Source: Peltaster fructicola
Lineage: Eukaryota; Ascomycota; Dothideomycetes
NCBI GenBank assembly: GCA_001592805.2
Contig: CP051139.1
Span: 4,402,001-4,466,000, forward strand
Length of the DNA stretch: 64,000 nt
Reading direction: 5' to 3'
Under the pieces are notes generated by a model. That model did no database searches. It was given only the letters and a program-made list of their open reading frames with translations, and was not told the origin of the DNA. Positions 33,777 through 45,346 of this stretch are shown here, piece by piece (the stretch's first letter is position 1; the number at the start of each line of letters is the position of its first letter). The position numbers and the translations under genes were made by a program.

Positions 33777-34516
33777 AGCTCTCGAATGTTATCGCACGCC
33801 GGCGGGCGCCTCTGTTGTTGCCGTCCTCCGAAGTCTGAGTATGCGTCCAGGATATTTGCCAGGGAAAGTGATGTTTGTAGATCAGACTCTGCGGCCGTTA
33901 AGCGCAATGACGCAAAGATCTTGACCCTGTATTGATGTCGCGATACACAAGAAGGTTGGAGAATGTGGGAGGAGCGCAAGCAGTCGAGAGTGACTGAGAC
34001 GGTGATGCCGGCTAGAAAATCAGAGTGTGGTTGTTCGAGAGGGCGTGGTGAACGTGATGGGAACGAGAGAATTGCGCATGCGCATGCAGGACGATGGACG
34101 GTTGTTCTTGATGGCTGGACCTCGGTTGTTACGCGTCGGCTGATCTCTTTGGTATTTTAACTGTTTACACTCATAGGTGTTGACTGCATGCTCGTTCCTC
34201 ATCGATCATCAAGCTGCTATGATATATCAGATGGCCAGCATACTGCTAACACGCCTGCTACTTCCCGTTGACTGCGTTACGGAGTACATTCCTGAAGTCA
34301 AGAAAGCCAAAATACTGCCAGCTGGTCTGCCACTCGTGCTATCTCGGACAGCGCCAGCAAGATCCCAAACTTACTCGCGAGGCTGGTGTTCCGCAATGCT
34401 GCATGACCTGGAAGCCGAACTCGAACCATCTATATCGACAGAGTGTTTCAGCAACTTGCAGCATTATCGAGGCAAAGACACTCCAAGAGGAGCTCAGTGA
34501 GCTTTTAATGTGTCGA
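33777..34516. other. 0.74-kb intergenic sequence
   Basis: It lies between the PEX13 promoter side and the 3' end of the HET gene. No separate gene is supported. The stretch next to 34516 is still open in another minus-strand frame and may belong to the original 3' end of the HET gene. Confidence 0.5.
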
Positions 34517-35491
34517 CTATCTCGTTGATATCGTTCTGCTACGTGGTCTCCACCTCTTGCATATTCTTCCGCTCGTTGAGCTATCTGTAGGTCTGCCTGC
34601 AGGTCCACAAGGCTTCCTGTGTCCATGCTTGGCAGCAGCAACGATCGATGCACTGCGCATTTGGTTGAGTGATGACTTTACAGCAACTCCAGATTCCAGG
34701 ATGATCTGTATTGCCCACTGGTTGCCTTTCCTAGTCGCTTCTTCGAGCAGGGTTTGAGGTTCCACTTCACGCGACCACTTCAGCTCCATTATCAACCTTC
34801 TCCAAGCACTTCTCGACCCTTCACCGTACAATATCGCAATCGGAGTTTCCAGTAAGCCAGAAAGCGAATACACCAGATCCTCGACTTTCTTTGTGCTGCG
34901 ACCCTCCTGCCACATAAGTCTTGTCAGGTAGGAGAACTCGCTTAGTGGTCGTGCCTGAAGTGCTTCAAGTGGGATGCGAGTTATCGCACTGATCAGAGCC
35001 GCACGAGAGCTTCTCGTTCCCAAACTTGTCTCATGAGCCCCGAAGAACTCGAGCTCTGCTGGAGCCAGGAGCTCTTGAAGAGTCCACCCTCGTGTAAACC
35101 AGCGACTGCGCCGTAAATCGTCTTCCAGGTCATCGCTCCCGATCCTGGGCACGTCGATTAAGTAGACATAGCATTTCTCAGCATTCGCGTACCAGCGAAA
35201 CATGCTGATAATCGATTCAGACAGCTCTGAGGAGCTCGCCCTATTGATGCAGCATGTATCTACCCAGAAGTAATGCAACCCATCCAGCCCAGACTGCCGA
35301 GCACAAAACTCGAGCTTTTCGTAGCCTCGCTTGTCTTTGCCACGACCATTTGTGACATCGTCGAAACTTACCTCCTCCTCTCCATCGGGATGCCAAGTGT
35401 GGGAAAGAATCGCATATGGCGGAATTTCGCCATCATATAATTCCTTAGTGAGATTGAAGTTTCCGGCGGAATCACGCTGCATGAGGCGCAT
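34517..35491 (-). CDS. HET-domain (heterokaryon incompatibility) protein
   Basis: This single-exon model has 324 residues from the ATG at 35491 (MRLMQRDSAG, the usual HET start). The HET domain covers about residues 1-150: YAILSHTWHPDGEEEVSFDD, then GLHYFWVDTCCINRASSSEL, then YANAEKCYVYLIDV and RRSRWFTRGWTLQELLAP. The rest (SLSGLLETPIAILYGEGSRSAWRRL) matches HET-D/E-like proteins. The region after about residue 240 recalls an ankyrin-type repeat and then turns into an Arg/Pro/Ser-rich end that looks unlike coding sequence, so the C-terminus is suspect. HET proteins act in recognition of non-self after cell fusion. Confidence 0.85.
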   Translation of the reverse strand: MRLMQRDSAGNFNLTKELYDGEIPPYAILSHTWHPDGEEEVSFDDVTNGRGKDKRGYEKLEFCARQSGLDGLHYFWVDTCCINRASSSELSESIISMFRWYANAEKCYVYLIDVPRIGSDDLEDDLRRSRWFTRGWTLQELLAPAELEFFGAHETSLGTRSSRAALISAITRIPLEALQARPLSEFSYLTRLMWQEGRSTKKVEDLVYSLSGLLETPIAILYGEGSRSAWRRLIMELKWSREVEPQTLLEEATRKGNQWAIQIILESGVAVKSSLNQMRSASIVAAAKHGHRKPCGPAGRPTDSSTSGRICKRWRPRSRTISTR

Positions 35492-35886
35492 GTTGTGCTC
35501 AGCGAAGACAAGGCCACTGCTGACAGCACTTGCACAGAAGACGTACAAGTCGATACTTACTAGCTTATTGGCGGCTTGATAGATCGGATGTATGTTGAAA
35601 ATAATTCTTAAGATGCGAGTAGGAGACAGATCTGGGTCTCAGACCAAGCTATATGCACATCTGCATGGTTGTACTTGACCGAAGATGGCTGAGCTCATGG
35701 CTGAGTAGCCGCGGCGCTGTTGCATCTGGCAGGCATCTGGTAGTGCAGTATTTCGTGGCCTTCTGCTATCTGCATAGGTCGGCGCGTAGGTAGCGATAGG
35801 ATGAGATGAGAAGCACTTGAAGCGAACGTTTAAGACGCGACTTATGACACTAACGCGTGCTTGCCATATTGAATAGCAGCCCAATC
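35492..35886. other. intergenic sequence
   Basis: The 395 bp lie upstream of the HET gene. No gene is seen. The proximal part next to 35491 has an open minus-strand frame without an ATG and is probably leader. Confidence 0.5.
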
Positions 35887-36281
35887 ATGCTGTCAGTCAC
35901 AGTTACGCTCTTGCTCTCGCATCGCGACACGGCATGCCTCATATCTACAGGTGCCTCGCAGTGCTATCTTATCGATTATCGAGCTGACCATGATGCTGCG
36001 AATGGCACACACTGGGCATGCTCGAGGCTCGAGCTGGACCAACAGTACTATCCTGGAGCAGACATATTCCAAAATACGACGACGGAACACTCTGTCAAAG
36101 TAAGCCGTTCGTCCTATTCAATGTCTCGACAGGTATCCTAACTCAGCCCAACGTAATGGCCACTGTTTCGGCCGTTGAATCCATGGTAGACAAGAATTGT
36201 GGACGCCTCGCAGCGAGGCTGCTCCAGCAGCTGATGGATAGTCTCCCAACTCAAGAGTGTGAAGACAACCACTCAGAATGA
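35887..36281 (+). CDS. possible small Cys-containing protein (doubtful)
   Basis: A two-exon model gives 115 residues: 35887-36099 and 36147-36281. The 47-nt intron has a GTAAGC donor and a CTAACTCAG end, where the branch site is very near the acceptor. The N-terminus is weakly hydrophobic (MLSVTVTLLLSHRDTA). Five Cys are spread over the product (QCYLIDYRAD, HWACSRLELDQQYY, KNCGRLAARLL). It overlaps the convergent adenine deaminase stop by 31 bp. No family is recognised. It might be a secreted small protein or a chance ORF. Confidence 0.25.
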
Positions 36282-37318
36282 TAGCTGGCTAGACCATCGA
36301 GCAGCTGCGTCTTCCTTTCGGCGCTACACCAACTACCCTTGACACCCGCTCGACATATTGACATCCACTCATCGATCGTCAAGTCAAAAGCATCCTGCAC
36401 TGCGTGGTAGTTGCTAAGGATGAAGTGATTGCCGAAATACGCAGGATCGTCGCTGTTGATGCTGAACGATACACCGTTATTCAGGAATGTGCGAATCGGC
36501 AATTCGGAGACCGCCTTTACGACACGCAGCCATACGTTGCTCTGCGGGCAGACGGTTAGGAGTGTGTTTTGCTCTGCGACTCTCTTCATCAAGGCAGGAT
36601 CGTCTGCAAGACGGACACCATGATCAATGCGCGTGACGTGCAGCAGATCTAGTGAGTCCTTGATATTCGAAGCTGGACCTTCTTCGCCTGCATGAGCTGT
36701 TCGTTTGAAGCCGGCAGCCTTCGCAGCAGAGTACACATCCTGGAACAATGTAGGAGGGAAGCCGAGCTCACTCGAATCCAAGCCAATACCGCTCACCGTT
36801 CCAGCCTTGAGACTAGCCTGCAGCTCGTCGTGGGCGTACATCTGCATGGTCTCTGGAATGGGAAGGTGCTTCAGAAAGCAGCAGATCAACTCTGTCGACA
36901 TGCCGTACTGTAACTCTGCATACCTCCGTGCTGCTGTGAAACCATTGAGGACCGCATTGAAGGAAATGCCCCGAGATAGATGGGCTTGTGGATCGAAGAA
37001 GACCTCTGCATGAACCACTCCGTCAGCCGCTGCGTGATCGAAATAGCTCCTTGCAAGCTGCTCGAAATCTGACTCATGGCGAAGCACGTTCATGCCGATG
37101 TAATAGTAGTGAAGGAAGTCATCCAGCGAGCTGAACTCGAGATAACGCTGGGCAAGAGTCTCGGGTGATGCGTACGCTGCGTCGTCCTCTGGCAGAGCGA
37201 TCTTGTTCAACGCAGCAAGCTTGAACAGCAGCTCGGGTGTCAACGCTCCCTCGAGATGGATGTGATGCTCACATTTTGGCAACTTCGCCAAGAACGAACG
37301 CATATCGTGGTTACACAT
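36251..37318 (-). CDS. AAH1: adenine deaminase
   Basis: This single-exon gene encodes 355 residues from the ATG at 37318. The enzyme converts adenine to hypoxanthine in purine salvage. Zinc ligands and catalytic residues are all visible: EHHIHLEG (HxH), TAHAGEEG (His and catalytic Glu), TRIDHGVRL (His) and INSDDPAYF (Asp-Asp). Segments such as EVFFDPQAHLSRGI and TVCPQSNVWLRVV are typical of the fungal adenine deaminase branch rather than true adenosine deaminase. Length matches yeast Aah1 (347). Confidence 0.93.
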   Translation of the reverse strand: MCNHDMRSFLAKLPKCEHHIHLEGALTPELLFKLAALNKIALPEDDAAYASPETLAQRYLEFSSLDDFLHYYYIGMNVLRHESDFEQLARSYFDHAAADGVVHAEVFFDPQAHLSRGISFNAVLNGFTAARRYAELQYGMSTELICCFLKHLPIPETMQMYAHDELQASLKAGTVSGIGLDSSELGFPPTLFQDVYSAAKAAGFKRTAHAGEEGPASNIKDSLDLLHVTRIDHGVRLADDPALMKRVAEQNTLLTVCPQSNVWLRVVKAVSELPIRTFLNNGVSFSINSDDPAYFGNHFILSNYHAVQDAFDLTIDEWMSICRAGVKGSWCSAERKTQLLDGLASYHSEWLSSHS

Positions 37319-38865
37319 CGCGGGCAACAGGACGAAGGACGCACAATTGTCAACAATGTCTTACCTGGCCTGCTCAGAAAGGTGAAATATAGCACCAGGA
37401 TCATCTGTTGTGGTTTTCACCAGCCACTATCATGAGAATGGCTGCATCGCCGAGCTCCGACGAACAACGATTCTTCCAGTCCACAACAGACAGCGTTGAC
37501 GACCACATCTGAGCTCAAGATCTTGTCAGCGCATTCTATCAATGCGAGATGCCCTTGCACAGCCAAGCCATGGATGACAAGGACGTTGTGAAGGCTCTGA
37601 CATCGCTACAGGCGGTTACATGTAGGACGGTATCACTTTCATGTCTCGGCAATTCGCACATTCTTCAGAACAGTCCAGACCAGAGCACTACACGCCACAG
37701 AATCGTCAGGCTTGCTTGCGCACGTAGACCAGCTGTCAGAGCACAGTAGCACATCTCTAAGCGAAACGAGGAGGAATCTGTCGAAAGTACAGGCTTCATT
37801 TCACAACCGGCTGACCGAATGACATGGTTTGCGGATCAAACTCCAGCTTAGGCCGTCTTGGCGCCGATCCTCCGCGCTATCAACTCAACTCAACGACACC
37901 TCTGCTCAGCCTACAATGCAGCAAGAATGCCAGCGCTCCAGGAGTTGAGCACGCACGAGCAATACTCGGCAGTCATGGGAGCTGGTAGTCGTAGTTCCTC
38001 CGAGGCACCACACTACAACATTAGGGAGCACATGTCAACCAGTACTACGCGCAAGGACCCTGCATGATGGGCTGAACTATTCAACACGGAAAGTGGTTGT
38101 CACGAACACTACGGCTCAAAGATTCATGCGGCCACCAACGACACGATCTGCCTTATGCACGTCGTCAAAGTTTTCGGCTCGTGCATCCGGTGCCAACAGG
38201 AGAACCCTTCGCCGTTGATGGAGCACGATCTGCACAGTAGTGCAGATCTGCCTCGGTCGACGTGCTGCATCGTTCTCATTGGCACTCGTTTCTCTCCTCG
38301 CCACGTATCTGACCTCACCAGCCACAAGCCATCACAAGCGAAATCGACCACTGATCGACTCGACAACGGTCCGCGTTATTTCCTGGCCAGTCGTGATACT
38401 CCAAAAGCCATTATTCGTACCGTAGCCCAACAGATGGGTCACTAGTCTGCTTATGGCGCGGCCTATATACCAGCCTCAACTGCTTCAAGCCGGACGCTTT
38501 TTTGCACATCATGTGTCTTTTGGGCAGCGCAACAGAAGCCTTCATGGCGCCCTGCCGTCCCAGTCTTTGATCATGCATACCTTCGATAGCGCAACAAGAT
38601 TTGTGCCACAGGATGCTCGTCGCTTCGGCCGCAATGCTCAAGAGTCTAGCAATGGACGATTCTGTGTCGGCCGTTCAATGCTTCCGCCTCATGGTGGGTA
38701 TGGATGGTGGGCTATCTTCTTTGAAACGAGATATCGCAAGACGATTCTTGTTCCCTACACTAAACCACCATGAGCACTAAGCTCGACGACTAATCATAGT
38801 CACACCCTGCGGTGACCATAGTGCTAGGATCTTGTGTCGCTAGGTCGATTGGCGCTTGAAGCACG
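37319..38865. other. 1.5-kb intergenic region
   Basis: This is the longest gap in the window. The best open stretch is 38453-38773 on the plus strand (106 codons from an ATG, MARPIYQPQLLQAG). It has no recognised domain and an ambiguous composition, so I do not call it a gene. No repeat, tRNA or transposon remnant is apparent. It may hold the promoter of the Zn2Cys6 gene starting at 38866. Confidence 0.5.
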
Positions 38866-41127
38866 ATGTCTGGAATACCCCCTCCACCTTCATTCACATC
38901 ATACAATGTACAGCACTCGGCAAGCTCTACGGACGCCTTGGATAGATCACCAACAGTCAACAATCACACGCAGCAACGCCGACCTCATGTGAACCTCGTA
39001 CCACATCTCGTTCAGCACACATCGGCACCAGAGCTACTCTCGACAGGCACCACATCGAGGACCGGACAGAAGCGAGCATATCGTCAACGACGTAAAGACC
39101 CGAGCTGCGATGCTTGTCGTGATCGAAAGGTCAAGTGTGATGCTACAGAGGACAAATGCTGTTCCGAGTGCTCCGGCAGAGGTGTCAGATGCCAGTTCAC
39201 TAAGGAGACGAATCGACGAATGTCCTCGATGAGACAGGTCCAAGACTTGCATAACCAGTTGGCTGCAGCAAGGCGTCAGATAACACAACTACAAGCCGCA
39301 GGTGAACAAACAGCTGTGGATAGTCTTGTCAATGACACACAGGTCAAGAAAAATGATCAGGTATTCAGCGGTAACGCAGATTGCGCAGATCACATACAAC
39401 CCAATGCCAGCGTCTATGGACAACAACTTTTAGCCGTAGCTGGAAGCTACACTATACCCACGCGGAACACGACACTGGAGATCGCCAGCCTCTATACACC
39501 ATCTAGTCGGATGACACAAGAATTCGTTGGGCAATATTTCAGACGCAGTGGTCAGTGGTGTCCACTACTTGATCGACAGTCATTTCAAGATGCCGTAGAC
39601 AGGCTCTACAATTCTTTGCCTGGTTCAACCGTGAGCCAAGCATGGACTGGCATATTCTATGCTGTATTGGCTTGCGGTGCTATAGCAGTGAGTGATGGTG
39701 AGGAGCTTGCCAGTAAGGAACAGCGACAAAGGATACTTCGTCTGGCGAAAGACAGCTTCGACTCAGCTTCGTGCAAGCAGTCGCAGGACAGCATCATCTT
39801 GGCAGCATTGCTCAGCATCTATCACCTTGAAATCAATGCGCATGAGGAGTCTACCATTTGGTTTGCGACAGCTGTACGGTCAGCTCAGATGGCAGGTCTG
39901 CACATGAGCTCTCCTGCTGATCATACTGCCATAAACCAAGCGGGAAGGAGAACATGGTGGTGCCTCTGCTTTCTGGACAAGTATGTGGTTCCTGTCTCAG
40001 CAGGCGTTTGCTGACACATGCACAGGCTCATGGCACTCGAGTTTAGCCTCCCAGTACTCATCGATTCCCGACACTGCATCATGCTTTCGTTAGACGCGTC
40101 CGCCAGCCAAGACCCAACACTCACAAGTACGATCGAAAGTGTCTTCGGCGCAGCGGCGACATCGTTCACAACGCTGCTGTTTACCATTCACCTCATGAAC
40201 AGTATTTTGGAGGTATTGCAAAGGACAACAACGTCAAGTACAACGATGGCTACAGCGATGGCACGTTTAGGAAACTACGAGGCAGCCAAAACAGCATCGG
40301 GCGATCCGGCCTCCATATACTCCAGTCTACTTCTGCAGTCATGTCGTCTCGTGCTCTGCCGACGCGGACTCACACCACATCACGATCAGCAACACCGCCA
40401 TACAGCACTACAGGAGTGCGTCATCATCGCTACAGCCTCTGCGAAGCACGTCTCGTCGATATGGCAGACTAGTACGAAGAACTCGACGAGCAAGGTGTAC
40501 AAGCTCTACCTGCCGAGCTTCACCAGTCGGCATCTGTGGAGATGCATTCTCCTTTTGTGTCTGACAGGCGATTATAGCACAGCACGATCGCTGATCACCT
40601 TCCTAGCCAATGCTTGTTTGCCTGTTGAGATCGCTCACTCCTACTGTCAGCACATTGGCTTTTTCCTAGGCTTATTGCGCGACAGACGTTCTCAAAGTCA
40701 GAGACCAGAGGAAGATGAGGAGCTGCTTGCCTACGCAAGTGCAGATCTGCAACAAGATACTTATGCGGCCTGGTCTTGGCAGCACGGCGACGGCAGTGGC
40801 GTCTCACCACCTCCTGACGAGAGCACTAACCGCATGATGAGTGAGGCTACGGTTCAGGTACACTCATGGGAGAAGGTACAGTTGCTCGTTCGTCAGCTGG
40901 AAGAAACACAGCCCGGGGTGACTATAGGCGCCAAGCGGTCTACAACAACCTCACCTATAGCACAGTCAATGCCTCGATTGCAACTGAGCCCACATTCAGA
41001 GCTACGTCCCACTCCAGCGTCGATGGTGCCAGCAACATTCACTGTGCCACAACGATCACCTATTGCCCAGCTGACACCAATAGCTGTGGCGCCTGTAAAT
41101 AGGATCAGCATCCAGGACATTATGTAA
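38866..41127 (+). CDS. Zn2Cys6 transcription factor with fungal_trans domain
   Basis: The gene encodes 738 residues from exons 38866-39980 and 40026-41127. The 45-nt intron has donor GTATGT, branch GCTGAC and acceptor CACAG. The zinc cluster is at about residues 82-112 (CDACRDRKVKC, then CCSECSGRGVRC), preceded by a basic RQRRK and followed by a coiled coil (VQDLHNQLAAARRQITQLQ). The fungal-specific regulatory domain spans about 200-420: YFRRSGQWCPLLDRQSF, WFATAVRSAQMAGLH, RRTWWCLCFLDK joined by splicing to LMALEFSLPVLI. The C-terminal 120 residues are Ser/Thr/Pro-rich. The family includes xylanolytic and amino-acid regulators. Target genes are unknown, although the convergent neighbour is glutamate decarboxylase. 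Confidence 0.9.
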
Positions 41128-41247
41128 AGCAAAGGAGATTCACTGCTGCAAAGCATGCTGGAATACCGAGAGCAACTATAATTCTATATAATCACTTTAC
41201 GGATAAATGTGTACATGAGCATCATGAATTCATGCGTCTCATCGAGC

Positions 41248-42841
41248 TTAGCAGACTGCGTGAGTCTTGCCGTGCTTGCCCTTGAGAGAGTGCTTCTCGT
41301 CAGCGTAGTGGTCGTTGATTTGGTCAGCCTTGCCGTTGCGGTTCTTGGCCTCGTTCATGTGGTCGACATAGTGTCCCATGAGGTTCTTCTTGCTGATCTT
41401 CTCGAGCTCTTTCATAGCAAGCATTAGATCGCTGATCAGAGCGTCGCAACGGCTGCGAGAGAAATCCTCACGCACGACGACACGCATCATCTTGAGCTTC
41501 TCAGCGTGTGGTGCCATGGTGTATGCTGGAACGACCCAGCCACGCTCACGAAGCTGATGGGCGATTGCGAACTCGTCGAAGCCCTTGTCATCCTCTGGGT
41601 TCAGGCGGAAAGCGACAAGTGGCAGTCCAGTACCACGAGTCTTGGACATCAAGAGGAAGCCCATCTTCTGAACGGCCGCTGAGAGGTAGTCCGCCGTTCG
41701 GGTGAGGTTGCACATGATCGAACGGTAACCCTCCTTTCCGAGACGAATAAGCTGGTAGTACTGTCCAATGACTTGACTGGCGCCACGGGAGAAGTTGAGA
41801 GTGAATGAGGCTTGGTCAGCTCCCAGATAATTGATGTTGAAGATTAATTCTGCTAAAAGTCAATCTTATGCTTCACCAACAGACAACACACACACCTTTT
41901 GGCAAGAACTCCGGGTCGCGCCACACAACCCAGCCTACCCCCGGGTAAACGAGCCCGTATTTGTGACCTGAAACGTTGATAGAAACGACCTTCTCGAGTC
42001 TGAAGTCCCACTCGAGCTTTGGGTTGACGAAGGGAGCGACAAAACCACCTGAAGCGGCATCAACGTGGATGGGGCAGTCAATGTTCCTCTCGACAAGCAG
42101 ATCGTTGATCTTCTTTGTGTCCTCGTACTCTCCAGTGTAGGTCGTGCCTAGGATGGAGCAGATACCGATGGTGTTCTCATCGACAAGGTTGACAGCCTCC
42201 TCTGGATCGATGCAGTAGCGGTCTGGTGTGCAGTAGACGAACTTCTCCTCGACGTCGAAGTATCGTGCAGCCTTCTCCCAACACACCTGCACAGCGGAGT
42301 TCATGACGAGGTTTGGTCGAGAGTAGTCTTTGCCCTCTGCCTTACGCTTGTTTGCCCACCGCTTCTTCATGGCGAGTGTTGCCAGCATGATAGCCTCAGA
42401 TGAGCCAATGGTGCTGGTTCCCATGGCGTTGCTGTCTGCCTCATGCACAGGGATGTTGAAAAGTCGTGCAATCATGCTCACACAGCGGTTCTGGATGTCG
42501 GCAGACACCGGGTATTCCTCGTAATCGATGAAGTTCTTGCTGAACGACTCAACCATGAGCTTCTCAGCCTCCTCTTCCATGTATGTGGTGACGAAGGATG
42601 CAAGGTTAAGCGTGGGTGTTCCATCGAGGGTAAGGTCGTCCTTGATCATGCGGTAGGCAACCTCACGAGGCATCTCGGACTCTGGCATCTCGTGCTTTGG
42701 GAGGTCCATGGCCGCAAAGCGCGAGCCATAGACACTAGCTGTGTACTCATCTGGGCGGATTGGTCCAAGGTCGAGAGATTCGATATCTGGGAGTTTATCA
42801 GACAGCTCCTTGTCGTTCTGTACTTTGCCTAGATGAACCAT
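41248..42841 (-). CDS. glutamate decarboxylase
   Basis: The gene encodes 515 residues from exons 41896-42841 and 41248-41849. The 46-nt intron has donor GTGTGT and acceptor AGCAG. The enzyme makes GABA from glutamate using pyridoxal phosphate and feeds the GABA shunt. The PLP-binding lysine lies in [15 protein letters not shown], the DAASGG motif ([13 protein letters not shown]) binds the cofactor ring, and [17 protein letters not shown] forms the phosphate-binding region. Splicing restores [16 protein letters not shown]. The C-terminus is Lys/His-rich. Length and motifs fit plant/fungal GAD. The MVHLGKV start at 42841 is chosen; upstream the frame is open but has no ATG. Confidence 0.95.
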
Positions 42842-43461
42842 GATGGCGATGGATGTGAGTGTGCAGCTGTGAGTTGGAGATTGAATGTATAGAAGAGGTC
42901 TATGAGACAGAAACGAGGGGTGCAAACAATGAAAACGCAGCACGAGCGGTCAATGAATTGAGCTGTGGTAGTCAGTGCTAGGAGAGCTCACCACAGCGGT
43001 GATCCTGCCTGCCCACGTTGCCATTCGTACCTACTGGGTAGCGGCACAGCTTTCTGTGTGGTGACGCATGTGGCGCGTATCCTGCTTTGATTTGCTGGGC
43101 AATGTTTCGCCTCAGTCAGAGCTGCACACTGCTGACAATGCCTCTTGATGTGCAGAGCGATAACTTGCGACGAAGCAGGAGCTCGGGTAGATTGGCTTTC
43201 TGCGTCTTGGCGATAAGAATGCCACCTCCGATCAGCACGTGATACGGACGGGCGATGGTAAATGTGGCTGGTGCTTGGGACCTGTTGAATACAAGCTTTC
43301 TTGGCACGACTTGACAGGAGTACTCAAGAGCTTCTACAGTGGCTACAGTAGCAGGGATAGCAAGGTACAAGGCTAGGGCTATGTAGCATACCACAGTAAG
43401 TAATAAAGCTTGCTCTTAGTTTAGTACGGTCTCTGGGTTCGTGGTAAGCCCACCATCTTGC
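42842..43461. other. 0.6-kb intergenic sequence
   Basis: It lies upstream of the glutamate decarboxylase gene and downstream of the CobW gene. An open minus-strand stretch (43116-43394) begins with GTG, not ATG, and has no known product. No motif stands out. Confidence 0.55.
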
Positions 43462-45346
43462 TCAGTACACAGTCCCGTCCTTTCTGATGCCATGCTTTGT
43501 TTTCACAGCACCGCCATTGCCGTTGGTCTTGCCAATGGTTTGAGTATGCTCACTGTGAGAGTGGTCGTGTCCAGCGTGATCGTCTTCATTCTCATCAGGC
43601 TCGTCCCAGTCTGGGAAACCATCATCGAAGAGATTGTTAAGCTGATCGACCTTCTGGTTGAACTCTTCTGACTCCATACGATTTGGACCAGATCCTTTGA
43701 GCATGATATCCTGCCACGACTTCCACTCCGCATCAGTCAGCAGACACGCGTCCAGGGTAGCCTCAATCGCAGGAATGTCCAGCTTCTCGCCAATGAAGAC
43801 GATCTCCTGTCTGCGATCACCCAATTTGCCGCCTTCGGTGAGGTCATGATCAACGAGCTCGTCAATCTCGGCATTGCCAGTCTCCCATTCGGAACGATCG
43901 ATGCAGACGAACCATGGTCTACCACCGGCAAGGGTGAGCATAGCGCCTGCCTGTGACCACTCACCGGCACGTCCTGGTCGAGTTGCGAGCCAGTATTCTC
44001 CCTTCGAGCGGAAAAGGCGAGCGAAGAGAGGATGTACACGCTTGTTGGCGAGGATGGTTGCAGGGTCTGGCATCTCTAGGGGATCTTCCTCGTCAACGTC
44101 TTCCATGGTCTCGTCCTCCTCTTCCTCGTCCTCCATATCTTCATCCATCGATTCACTTTCCACCTCTTCATCGTGCATGGGATGCTGAAGGATGAACTTG
44201 TCATGAAGAAGTGCAAACAGTCGCCTTGGATGAAATGGTCGACGACGAACATAGACGAAATTGCGGACATTATACCTGTCAATGATCAGTAAGTCTATCA
44301 GCACAATCGCATTGGGCTCACTCTTCAGTCTCGGGTTTTGGTGTCACCATCTTCTTGCCAGCTACCTCTCGGATGGTCATCTCATGCAGATCCTGAAGCC
44401 AGCCATAGCCGGTTTGTGCTGCTTCGAGGTTGAACATGCCTGTGTTGACAATCTCACGAACGTCAATCTTGCCATAGTTGCTCTCGAGGATCTTTGCACG
44501 ATGGTTGAGCCTTTTGATCAGACCAAGGACGCTCTCTCGCTTCTCTGCCGAGATCATGTCGACCTTGTTCAGCACAATGACATCCGCGAACTCGATCTGG
44601 TCGACCATGAGATCGGATACTGTCCTCTCGTCTTCGGCGTTGACGTCATCTCGCCGTGCTGATAGCAGATCCGCCGTCTCAAAGTCGTGATAGATAGTGA
44701 AGGCATCAATCACTGTACAGGTGGTGTCCAGCTTGGCAAATCGCTCAAGCCCACCTGCTTCTTTGATCCGCTTGAGAGCGGCGAGAGTGCTCTCGTCGAG
44801 TCCCTCTGGACCTTCACCCAGGGCGCTGATCTGCTCAGCAAGGCGAGAGTCAAATGTCTCTGCAACTTGTTCTGGCTCGCTGATGCCGCTGCTCTCGACA
44901 ATGATGTAGTCGAATTCGGCCAGCTCTGCGAGTCGAACAAGCTCTTCCAGCAGGTCGCCACGGAGTGTGCAGCATATGCAGCCATTCTGGAGTGCTATAA
45001 TCTTCTCCTCGGTCTTGGTGAGTCGATGTGTACCGCGGATGAGGTTGGCATCTATATTGACTCTGGACCGTCAGTTCCAAGTCTAGAAGCAAGACGCACA
45101 ACCTACTCTCCAATGTCATTGACGATCACAGCAATGCGAAGGCCATGCTCACTGCGTAAGATGTGCTGGAGCAGCGTTGTCTTGCCGCTGCCCTGTCCTA
45201 CTGGTGAGTGGCAGATGACGAGTAATGCTCGATGTACTTACGAGGAATCCGGAGAGCAATGTCACTGGCAGGGCCTTGACAGGAGCGTCAGCTTTCAGGC
45301 GCAAAGCGGCGGCAGCTTTCGTCTTTGTAACGGTGGCCACAGCCAT
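43462..45346 (-). CDS. CobW/COG0523-family GTPase (metallochaperone-type)
   Basis: The gene encodes 581 residues from four exons: 45242-45346, 45107-45192, 44322-45062 and 43462-44275, with introns of 49, 44 and 46 nt. Choosing the CAG at 45193 as acceptor gives the Walker A GFLGSGKTTLL across the first junction. The second junction gives NDIGEVNIDANLI. The metal-binding motif CICC follows (NGCICCTLRGDLLEE), then ESSGISEP and the guanine-specificity NKVD (VIVLNKVDMIS). The C-terminal CobW_C part holds an acidic insert (a long Asp/Glu run near residue 355) and a His-rich patch near the end (HAGHDHSHSEH). COG0523 proteins insert or deliver metals, chiefly zinc. It may act in zinc homeostasis; the client is unknown. 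Confidence 0.92.

Noticed and set aside
38453-38773. 106-codon plus-strand frame from an ATG in the large intergenic gap
   Set aside because: No domain, no splice or promoter support and ambiguous composition; left as unassigned.
43116-43394. Minus-strand frame with a hydrophobic N-terminus
   Set aside because: It begins with GTG; no ATG gives a complete product.
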